DNA of 60,000 nucleotides, taken from positions 19,876,614-19,936,613 of the forward strand of contig NC_049987.1 of assembly GCF_000003815.2 (NCBI RefSeq). The letters run 5' to 3'. A model generated the notes under the pieces. The model searched no databases. It saw only the letters and a program-made list of their open reading frames with translations, and was not told the origin of the DNA. Source of the DNA: Branchiostoma floridae (taxonomy: Eukaryota; Chordata; Leptocardii; Amphioxiformes; Branchiostomatidae). Positions within the stretch are counted from its first letter, which is position 1. Every line of letters starts with the position of its first letter. A program made the translations under genes and the position numbers. This document shows, in pieces, positions 1 to 12,100 of the stretch.

Positions 1-185
1 AACGTTATGTTCAGGTCTTCCGCCTCCCTCCTCAGGGAGTCCCTGTCCTTTTCTGCCTTGTTCTTGCCCTTCTGGAGATCGTCTAACTGGTCGGACATCT
101 CCGCCAGCACGTCTGAGTGCTTCTTCCGCAGCAGAGACACCTCAGCGTCCTGAGTCGCGAGGGTCTCCTCCAGGTCTCGCCGTAT
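1..185 (-). CDS. Gene A exon 28, cut by the window edge
   Basis: Begins [19 protein letters not shown] after acceptor CATTAG. In gene B the corresponding exon is 207 nt, so about 22 nt of it and all later exons lie beyond position 1. Confidence 0.9.
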   Translation of the reverse strand, partial: MRRDLEETLATQDAEVSLLRKKHSDVLAEMSDQLDDLQKGKNKAEKDRDSLRREAEDLNIT

Positions 186-3100
186 CTAATGAACGCAAAA
201 TAACAGGGTCGATGATGTACATATTCTACGATAAAACTGGGACGAAATGTTCGAGAACGGTGGTATAAGGTATCCGTTATTGGGAATATAGCAAGATGTT
301 GGACAAGTTGACATGTATATGCTATTCGTAATATAGCAAGGAGTTTGTCAGGCATCTTCTGAAACCTCCACTTCCACTCATCGCCGTAATTCATGGAAAG
401 TATGACCTCGTCATGCGTTATAAATCAGGTCTCATAAGAAGTTGTTATGGACCAATCAAGATAATGAACGGTTTCATGCGTCATTGATTATGTCATGGTA
501 TTTCCCATATTCGTATACATGTATTAGGCTGAAGAGGAGATGATATCAGCTGATATTCACCTTAAGGAGGTCCTGTTCACGCCGCTTGTTCTTGTCGGCC
601 TCGTTTTGGGACAACCCGGATGTTTCTTCCAGTTTGCCCTCAACGTCGTCCAGCTCACGTTGTAGATCGGCGCGAGCTCGCTCAGCCTACGAAATATAAC
701 GGGGAAGTAATGAAATAGTACTATTTGCCACAAAACAACTATTTCATAAAGCATGCAATGTCATTGGTATTGTTGCTCTTATTTCAACCATAAGCGGGCT
801 GCAGAAAAGACAGCAATATCTAGTTAGTTCATTTACTGTATGGGAACATAGCTGTTTACAATAGCACATATGATATGACGTTTTTCTTTTTTGTGTATTA
901 AAAATGAGGGTTTTGTTTGCGTCGCCAGAAGATCAAGCATCATTAGTGAAATCCATCAAGATGAAATCAAAACGTTACTGTGTATAATCTACGCCATACT
1001 ATAACCAATCCTAGAACCCTTCACCCTACATTACCAAAAATGATTTTTTCTGTGTATCTTGTTTTTCTTCCTCACAGAAAATTTATCTTCCAGGAAGAAA
1101 ATTATTCTGTCCCCAAGAAATCTAAGAAAAACGTGCTTGTCCATGGGGCAAGCAAATTTTTGCTTGAATTTTTTTAGACATTTTTGAGATTAATATTCTT
1201 ACACCAAGAATACTTTTCTTACATCAAGAGCAAAAATTCTTGTATTTCTTAAGAGTTTTAAAAAGATAAGCATTTCTAGATTTTTTTTCTTGCAACATGG
1301 GTACCAACTGTGACCGGGTCAGCCATGTAATGACCAAGGTACTAAGCCTCTCCTGACACTGGCCACGAGCCACACCTTCAGCACGTATAGTAGGGGTTAT
1401 ATCTACAGCCCTGACTTACACAGCTTGTGTATAATTCTTAAAAATGTAAAGACGTTTACTACTACTCTGTACACATTCAAAGTAGCCTGACTAAAATCGC
1501 GCCCCTAGCGGCCGGCCCTACGCCGGCGAGAGCTTGTGTAAACACAGGCTAACATTCAAAGTACCTTGACACGTGCTGATCTCTCCACCTCCATGTCATC
1601 CTCCAGTTCGCTGATTATTCTCTGTTGGGAGAAAGTGGGCTCAATTAATCATCAGTTAAAATCCCTACTTCATATGAAAACGCCAATCGTACTAGAAGGC
1701 ATACCTTTCAGTAAAACATTATGGTCTCTTTCATTTATATAACGTTATTGATTCTTGTGATAGTAAGTGGTTAACCGCACCACACCGTCTCAAATCAAAT
1801 CAAATCTAATTTTGGGCTTATACTACAACTTTGTTTTAGATTAGTCATCACGTTTTATAATTGACAGCCCACATATATGATCAGAAAAGACGTCGGAAAA
1901 GGTGCACTCTCGTTGCACTTGCGTCAAGCTTGCGTCACTGCGGAGTTCCTTCACTGCGTAACTGTTTTGTTATTTACTCTGATTTTTTTTATAATTTAGA
2001 TCTTGCGTAATACGTAAAAGTATGACTTAGAAGGCGACAAAATACACAAAAATTAGGAAAAATCGTTCTCTATCTCTGAAATTCGTTGAGTATCTTTCGA
2101 ACCCCGCAGTGACGTAAGCTTGACGCAAGTGCAGTGAGACTCCTCCTTAAGGCCGAGCATTGGTGTACGATGTCACAGTGCTGTTTACCTGCATCTCCTT
2201 AAACTTCTTGGTCAGCACAGATGCCTGGCCGGATTCATCCTCAGTAGCAGAGTGAGCTGCATTCAATTCAAATTCCTTCCTGTTGGAAAAAAGTACAACA
2301 GCAGGTTAATAAGTTATTACTACATAGCATTCTTAATGCACAAAAGTATTCCGGCCTTCCCTTAAGAAAATAAATTGGAGACGAATTATTCTTGACTGGA
2401 CGAAAAATAACAAAAAACTTTGTGAACTCGCTTACTTGCTTTGAAAGGGGATAAGAAAAACGTGAACGATAGAGTTACTAGTAATCGTACCATAGCTTTA
2501 TATGCTTTTAAACTATTATTCTATAAACGATAGACTTGGCAACTGCAGAAATTTATATGCTTTACTATTTTGCCCCCCTTCTTCGCTTTCAACACTACAG
2601 TAAATAATATTTCAACTGTACACTTTGCTGCAATGTAATAGTATAGCTAATACATTACGCCCATGTTGGCAAGAGTATGCGAATGAAGATCTTCCATTCA
2701 TTATACATGTGTACTCCAATGCTACGAAATACGGAGATTGGTGCCTACTTTTTGAATTTCTCCTCCAGCTCCATCTTGAGGTTCTCCGTCTCCTGAATAT
2801 CATCCAGGACCCTCTGCAGGTCGTTGGTCACGCGCAGTTTGACCTTCTCCACCTCCATGACGATGCGTCTCTCGTGCGCAAGGTCGTCCTCCAGCTGCGA
2901 GACACAGGAAAGGTATCAGTTGGAAATAAACATAAAAGAAAATAGCGGTACAATCTGGTTACTGTTGCCTTTTCAACCCCGTATATAAGTGCGAACGTCA
3001 TTGCACTTGTGTCATTTAGTCTCTAGACACTGAAGAAGCTGTACAGAGAAACCAGTTTGGACGACAGGCCGAATATTTATAAGTTCAAAACTTGAACTAT

Positions 3101-6100
3101 GCGGTTCCAGATGTCTTACTGAGGGACGACTGCAGTGTGTATGATGTCGGTAGCTTGAGGAATAATCCGCTCTACTACATATTCCCTTTTCTATCCGGCA
3201 TGTTCGTGATTAGTAACGTCTCGAAACATTTTGGTGACCTCAATGATTCTTCTTCATTATTGGTGTATCACTAATGGGTAAATACACAATGTACTTATTC
3301 ATCTATGGCACAATTTTATGTCTTAGTAGAGCGAAAGAGCGAGAAACGGCAATGGAAGTACACACTTTAACAAACACAACTATAAACGCAATCAAGAATC
3401 TTCACTAAAAGGGTAAAATAAGTCAAAAGAATCCCTACGTCATCCAGAGTCTGCTCCAGCCGGATCTTAAGCTTGGACAGCTGCGAGGCTTTCTCCTCTT
3501 CAGCGGCAAGGTCGTCAAGTGTTTGCTGCGGAGGACAAACGTGGGAATAAATCATGATTCATGATGCTTACAACAAACTGTAGTCAGACATGTTTGTAAA
3601 TTAAATAATATTTCACCTTTCACTGATATCTATCTGCTACATACATTTGCTGCATACATTCATGACACATACATATCTTATGGCGCAGTTCCTGAAGATA
3701 TGCAGATAGTTTGTTCCCTAACTTACTGCGTTCAGCTCTTCCAGCCTCTTCTTCTCCTTCAGCAGATGAGCGATCTTGTCCTGGTTGTTGGCGACCACGT
3801 CCTCCTTCTCTCTCAGGGACTCCTCCTCGCCCTGCTTGCTCTTCTCGTGCTCGGAGAGTTTCTGTTCCAGGTCCTCGATCTTTTTCTGTTCAGTAGAGGA
3901 AGAAACGTATTGTGATTTATCATTTTACCAGCTCCTTTTTTTCAACTTCCGTTTTCACAAGAGGCTATGACAGCCGAGCGACCATTGATTTGAAACATCG
4001 AATGTCATAAAGAGGTTTCTTTGTGCGATAATTTGTCAAGTTACAATAATATTTCGATTCTGAAATCCAGTATTAGTCACTGGACAGTCACCCAGTGATT
4101 GCCCTCTGAAGGGGGCCTATAGATTATGTTACCCCGATGGAGATAGCTGAGCAGACGTGGTAATGTAATCGGTTATAAGAATATCTAGGCTCGGAAAAGA
4201 TACCTTCATTTTGTCGACTTCCGCCTGCGCCCTGTCCCTGCCGATCTGGAGGGTCTTGCTGCTCTCGCTGATGTCCTCCCAGTGCTCTTCCAGCTCCTTG
4301 TGCTCGCTCTGGAGTTCGTTAAACTCCTTACCGAGGATGCGAACCCGCTCCTCCGCCGCTTCACGGACTACAGAGCCTTCCTGTTAGGACGATGATAAAA
4401 GAATAATTCTTCAATAATTCCAATACTAGTATTAGAAAGCAATGTGCTGGACTATCGCAATTACAAGCTGACTAGGAGTCAAAATACCATGACTATAACT
4501 ATACTGAGGCTTGTTATCTGACATATGATATTGTACAATACAATACAATGGTATACCATACTGTAATATAATATACAGGAATATAAAGCTATATTACCGA
4601 AGAAAGCAGGTTTTGGATATCTTCCTTTTCGGCAAGAATATCGTTGATCTGCTTCTCGAGGACATCCCTCTGCTTTCGTTTGGTCTCCAGAGCTTTGGAT
4701 GCTTCCTGTTGAAAAATGGTATAAACAGTTAGTTATTCTCGATTGTACTTGTTCAATGGTTGCTCCAGACAAAGAGTTTTATACATACGCACTCCTTATT
4801 TCGGTATACAATGTAGAATCCATGGCTATCACGTGTGAAACGATGGGTATGAATTTACAGCAAGGAAAAAATTCGCAGGAATTATCAAATGTAACAAAGT
4901 AAATAAAAGTTCCATTCTAGAATCATGACCAAAAAAAAACTTATTTGGAAACCAATGAGGCAAGAGGACGTGATCAGAGAGGCTTAATTTTTTCCAACAA
5001 AAATTCCATGTGCATCAATGTCGTCACCTCCACATCCCCCGATGTAGAACCACACCATACAAAAACAGCTTCATCCCCTACACCTCCAGGCTCTGGAACA
5101 ACCTTCCAAAACATGTCACCGACTCTAACACTCTCTCACAGTTCAAAGCCCGTTGCAGAACCCACCTCTGGTCATGATTTTAATATCAAACTCATAGTAT
5201 GCTAGTATGCTAAGTATGCTATTCCTATGTGGTATAGATCAATTTCTTCCATATCTGTAGTTGCATGACATTTTATAGTTATTAATTATTTCATTGCATT
5301 ATATTGTATTTTTGTTATGAATTCCTTGTATGTTCTTCCGCATTTGTGTAGGTTCTGCCGCTACCAGCCGAAAGCTGCCTAGGCAGACCATTGTAGTGAC
5401 TTGTCTCATCGTCAATAAAGTCAAAGTCATTATAGCACCATTGAGGTAACAGTCCACACCTCCAGTTCCTTGGTCTTGACCTCCAGCATCTCCTCAGCCT
5501 TAGCGCCGGTGAGCTGCGGCTTGATGGCTCCGTACATCTTGTACCAGCCGTCATGGCGCAGCTTGAAGAACGACCGGATGTTGCGCTGGATGATGTCACA
5601 GGCTTGTCTGGAAAGAGGATCTATGTATGTTATCATCATCAACAACAAAAACATTACTCCGATTATCATCCCCATTACCATCATCCCAGTCATCATTCAT
5701 TCCATCATCTTCTTCCTCATCACCATCACCATCATCACCAAACTGCATCGCCTTCATTACCAACATTATCAACACCATCAACATCACCATCACCATTCCC
5801 ACCATCATCACCATCACCCCCACCATCACCATTCCCACCATCATCACCATACGGCATCGCCTTCATTACCACCATAATCAATACCATCACCATCATCTCC
5901 ATCAGCATTCCCATCATCACCATCCTCCCATGTCATCATCGGCATTCTCCATGACGTAAGATCAAATCAGCAATAGTGCTATATTAGTAAGAAAATATAG
6001 TTATGAACATGCTAGGAAAGGGACATATTCATACTAGGTAGTGCCACGTACCTTCCTGCATATAGCTTCTCGAAGATTTGCCTCTGCTTCCTGCCGCGGA

Positions 6101-9100
6101 TAACAGACTGTATCCCGGTGATAGTGGCGTTGATTTTATCCTCACGCAGCTCCTCAAGCTTGGCCAGAGTTCCAGCCTAGAGGAGGATATGAAATATTTA
6201 GTCCAGCACCTGTATCTATTAATTGCAACTAGATACAACCAATAGAAACAGAAATTCTTGGTGGAAATTATGTAAAGTACTAGTATCTCAAGGCTCCCAA
6301 TTGTTATAAATCAGCAAAGCACGCGCAACTTATCAGTAATCAGTGTCTTTTAGAAAAAATAAAGACACATAGTACCTACATATCGCTTCAATTGTATGAG
6401 CACCGTAGAGTCAAAATAAACAACTTTTAAGATACCTTGAAGAACACTTTGGTGAGACCAATGCCATATGAGGCTTTCGGGAGCCCCGTGGCTTCAAGAA
6501 GCAGCCTGGAGGCCTCTTTTCCCTCAATGAAGGTGCCATCCGCAAAGACAGACGCTGCCAGGATTCGGTATCTGTAGAAATGATCAGGGAATTAAAAAAA
6601 AGGTTCTTATACCTTAGACACCTGTTTTCATCGCCTTGCATGAACGATTTTTTTTAAACACTAATCGAAAGGGCCCCCATGTAAATTCAAAAATTACTTT
6701 ATCTGATGTACTTATCAACTATTATCACATAGTTGATGCACCTAGAAATAGATAAGCCCAAGTTGTAACTCAATGAAAAATAACCCCGATTTACCTCTCC
6801 ACCAAATCGGAGAAGATCTGCTTGTTGGGGAAGCCCTTCTGGCAGATACGGATGCCCTCCAGCACACCGTTACACGTCAGCTGGTTGTAGACCAGAGGCC
6901 CGTCGATGATGCCGCCGGTTTTGACCTCGTTGGGGATGATGCAGCGCACAAAGTGCGGGTAGGTCTCGTGCAAGGTGTGCATCAGGTGATCCAGTTGTTC
7001 CTAGCATGTAAAACATCGAGTAAAGCTCTAATGTAAATTATAATGACAATGACAATGACAATGAAATTGGAGCTAAATGCCCCGTTGGAGCTAAATGCAG
7101 TCAGTTTGATAACAAAAGGTAGTAAACGAAAAATGATACATATGCTATAGTTTACATGCTCCTTACATGTGTAGACGAACTTACACTTAGATTTTCCAGT
7201 ATATCGTGGTCAGATGATGACATAAGATATTTGAACATATCTTCCTTCGTTATAATACAATATTCACTATACATGTTCTCACCAGCAGACCATTGCTTGC
7301 AGCCTTTTCTCTACACAGCTGTCGAGATCACATTTTTGTCATCTTTAATTTATCACAGGATTTTCAAGTAGACTGTTCCAGGGCCAACCGCTCTCATACT
7401 CTAGAACAATGGATGATACATACATCCACAATTTGCAATCATAAAGCTAGCGTACGACGTACGTAGTATGTACATTTGGACCAATATGTATCACTGTGAA
7501 AGGCTGTTGCCTACCCTGTGCACAGCAGACACGGTCATGAAGGAGCCTCCCTTCTTCTTCTTGCCGCCCTTTTGCTCTGCAAATAGAAACACTCGTAAAC
7601 GCAACGTATGAGAATATTTATCAACCTTTATGAATTCTCTACATGCCGGGACCGATTGTATGAAAGCGTAATACTATCGTATTGCATATTTCGACCATGA
7701 TGGCCCTCTGCAACAATATGTTAAGGCGTTTCATTATATAAAATTCAGTAATACATGTGCCTAGGTGATTAAGTAAAGGTAGACTTAAGTATTTTGAATG
7801 GTAAGAAGTGGTAGTGTGAATATCTAGTGATACATGTGTGTAGGTTAATATCAGTGTAAAAAGCTTACCATGTTCTATATTTTATGGATTACATGTATAC
7901 ATGTGAATAAAGGCGTAGGGTAAAAAGATGGCCCCTTACCAGCCTGCTCCTCTGCGGTGAGATAGTCAGACCAGATGTGGCTCAGCAGCGCGTTCTTGGA
8001 CGCCTTGAAGACCTTGACGGCCGTCTCGTTGACGGGGTCCTTGTTCTTCTCCAGCCAGGCTGTGACGTTGTACCCGACAGGCCCTGCGTAGTGACCCAGC
8101 TCGAAGTGGGCCTCGTACTTCTTCTTGCTTGGCTTCGGCTTGCCGTATTTGGGGTTCTTGCCCAGATGTTGGCCGTTCATTTTGTCCAGATACGTCTTGT
8201 CAGAGGCCTTGGGCATGACGCACTCTTCCTCGAGCATGGACAGGATGCCCATTTTCTGGAGGAATTACAAAACATATACCATTATTTGCGGCGATTAGTA
8301 TGTACCTGAGCACGAAGCTTCTGTGGTAATCTTCATTAAATGATGATCGCTAGAAGATTAGGACAAGCTCCTGTCTTCTAGAGCAAGTCTAACATTGAGA
8401 TCACAAACCTTCTCGATAAGATCCAAACAAGCCTGCAAGTCCATGCCGAAGTCCACGAACTCCCACTCAATCTGTTCCTGCTTGTACTCCTCCTGTTCTT
8501 GTACGAACATGTGGTGGTTGAAGAACTGCTGCAGCTTTTCGTTGGTATAGTTGATACACAGCTGCTCGAAGCTGTTTAACTGTGGATAAAAGATCCAAAC
8601 ACGATTATTGTAATTCACCCGGAAGTGTAGTCATGAGCTCGATCGTAATGAAGAGTCCATCGAGAGTTTTCTCAAGTGTCAAATCAGCCCTCCTTTACAT
8701 TCTAGATCATAGTTCTAAGATTTGCAAGTTATCCGAACCGATGACCCTAAGCCACCTTAACCTTAGCCTACCTAAAGGTATATCGCACAATATTGCATAT
8801 ACAGGAGCAAAGAGTAAATGTCACAGTTTACATCCCATAATGATAAAGAAACATACACCATGCAGCACATTTTGTGATTTAAAAGTCACCTAAATTACCG
8901 TGATAGACAGTGAACAGTAACTTCGAGACTACATTTCTAGCTAGTTTGCTTCACCTCGAAGATCTCGAAGCCGGCGATGTCCAACACACCGATGAAGTAC
9001 GCCCGCTCTTTGTCCGTCTCCAGGGTCTGGTTACACTTCTGGACAATGAACCTGAAAAAGTGACAATTTTAACCAATATTCAGCAGATCGTTTTTGACAC

Positions 9101-12100
9101 AGAATGACAATAATAGTCATTTCAAAATGTCCCCAAGCTTTTCATTTGCATCATCGAGTCCTTGTTCGTTGCAAAGTATTAACATCTGTTAAAATCAGGT
9201 ATAGAATTGCTGGAGAGCAATAAAACGAATGGATGTTAATCACTCTGTGTATGCATGTCTGTGTATGCGTGTGTCCATGTGTGTATATAAGTCATGTACG
9301 TGCGTGTACGTGTAATTTATGTCCACGCGCGCGCGCCCGCGCGTGTCTGTGTTTCTGAGTGCGTGCGAGTGTCTGTGTATGTGAGTGTGTGTTTGTGTAT
9401 GTATGTATGTGTGTGTGTGTGTATGTATGTGTGTGTGAATGTGTTTGTGTGTGTGTGTGTCCGTCCGTCCGTCCGTCCGTTCGTCCGTCCGTCCGTGTGT
9501 AAACAAAAGTATACTTGTCAAGCCTGCCTTGCCTGAAGACACTGATCTACCCGACGACTCCAGCGTACGTTTGGAGAAAGCTGACTCAACTAAAGACCCA
9601 ATCGTAGATAAACTTGTAGAGCTAGGGCTTACATGCCTAAATACTCATATGCAGACTTGGAGAAGGCCTACTCACCTAAAGACCCTATCGTACACGGACT
9701 TGGACAGTGCTCCCACTGCGTTCATGCACTGGTCTGCAGTCTGACCTTTGGTGACGAACTCCGCCCCGACTTTCACACGCGGTTTGCAGATGGCGTTACC
9801 GAACTCGTCAGCGTCGATGCCAAACAGACGACCGACCTTCTGCATCTCTGTGAGAGATGTAAAATATATTCGTAAGAGTTCGCACCTTAACAAATATAAA
9901 CCCAAAACGTTGTAACAAATACAAACCCCGTCTAAGAAGTAAAAGTGTACTAAAAATCTACTAATAATCAACTAGAGCCTAGTTTTTGATACATCATTGT
10001 ACAGTATATTATAGTATAGTATAGTATAGTATAGTATAGTATAGTATAGTATAGTATAGTATAGTATAGTATGGTATAGTATAGTATAGTAAAGTATAGG
10101 GCTGAACGAAGCTGATTTGCTAACAGGTACCATGCTTCTTCAATCAGACTCTTGTTAGCCTTTGTCATATTCCTGCAACGTTTGACTTATAATTTCAAGT
10201 ACTTCTTCATCCATGAAATTTTCTTATGCAAGCATTCATTTTGAAACTTATCTAAATTAGATCTCTGTAGATCACATCTTTGCTGAAGGTATCTCAGATA
10301 AAGGTAGAACCTACGGCCATTTTTGCCCAGAAAAGATCTGTTCCCTACCCTCAATGCTCTCCAGTTCTCCCTGCTCGCCCCTCTGTGCGAACCTGCTGTT
10401 GCCGAACCACAGGATGGCGGCGCACATCTTGTAGATGTTCTCCTTCTCGTCGGCGGCGAAGTTCAGGATGTCGAAGGCCTCGTCCGTGGCGCGGAACTCC
10501 TCCCCGTCGTCCAGGCCCGCCACGTCGTACACTCCCTCCTTCACGAAGCGGTAGAACGACGGGTCTTTCTTCAGCAGCAGACGGTCTGTTTAGAGGTTAC
10601 ATGAAAACATTATTGTTTATTATAACATAGCTATATCTTCTTTTTTTTTAATTTCAGACTGATGACAAATATTCGACGTTATATATTGTATGGTATACAG
10701 GCTTTTCATTTGATGTCATCTGCGCCATTTTGGAGTACAGCGTACTTCGTTACCCACACGAAGATGCTACTGCTAAATTCAATTACCCGCCAATATGGTC
10801 GTCGGAGGATTCAAATTATGATTAGTATGGCGTCAATGAAAAGCCTGTATATCACAATTGGCTCGTTTGGTTATAACATAAGTAAAAGAGAGTTATCGTA
10901 TGCTTTTTTTGTTATCAGTTATCCATTACGTTTCAAGCTCCTCATTCACCGATTTTAACATCAAGCTAAGTTAATCAAAATGCTTATTTATGTCGAACTC
11001 GTGCGTTTCAGTCGTCATGCGTCATGTTCAAATTAGTCACTAAGTCGTACATTAATCAGTTGACTTCGTCATGCGTCAAATTTGAATTGAACAGTTAGCG
11101 TAGTCGTCAATCGACAGGTTTACTTCGTCATTCGTTAGATTTGACATCAAGTTAGAACTTCCCATGAGTCAACTCATTTCATACGTCATACGTTACGTAT
11201 CTCATCATGCGTCACTTCCAAATAAGGAGAAGAGTCACTCGGCACACAGGAGCAGGCATGGCATCAGCCGACGTCTCGGTTCTCTTACCTACAGTGCCGG
11301 GGATACCGTTCGACATGAGCTGAAAGAAAATATGGTAGCCTCGCTCCATTCCGGGAAGTTGTGCGATCACGCGAGATTTCTCGAGAAGATCTGAAACAAT
11401 ACGTCATGTCACGTCATGTTAACTGGTCCTTCGTCATTGGTCCAAGCTGACACCACTTACCAGTAGTTCCTGGAACACCATTCGACGACAGCTGGAAAAA
11501 GATGTGGTAACCGCGCTCCATTCCCGGAAGCTGCTTAATCACGCGCGACTTTTCCAGTAAGTCTGAAACCAACAGTTTTGTTGACCCAGAATACAACAAT
11601 ACGCCGCATATTCCGTGCTCATGCTTCGTCTCAACAATTCAATGGTTACAGTTATGTAAACCTTCTATCGTTAGTAGATTTAAAGAAAGAAAAGAAAAAT
11701 ATAGTATTACATAATTTTTTTTCTACTAACGATAGAATATATATATATTCATTTATTGATATAAATTATCGTTAACTGATACGTTATGTTTTATTAATCA
11801 AAGTGAAGTCACGGCATGGAATAATCGGCTGTAGTTTCTGAATGATCAAACCAGCGCCAAATTTTCTCATGACTTGAAGCGGTGCGCAGTTTAGAGCAAC
11901 GTGGCGATACAAGTGAAGCTTCGCTTAAAGCGCGGATGCTGCAATTCACATCAATACTTACTAGATATCTGGCATTGTTAAACATAGAGATACTAGTGTG
12001 TAGAATGCTGCAGTAAAAAATCTTACAAATACTACTCAGCATCTATCGGTGTAGCACAAGACGTGGCATTATCAAAGCATCTTATTTTTTCCTTTGTTTT

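Noticed and set aside
5470-5954. Histidine-rich plus-strand reading frames
   Set aside because: They arise from the CAT/ATC repeat and overlap exon 19 of gene A in antisense; no splice or homology support.
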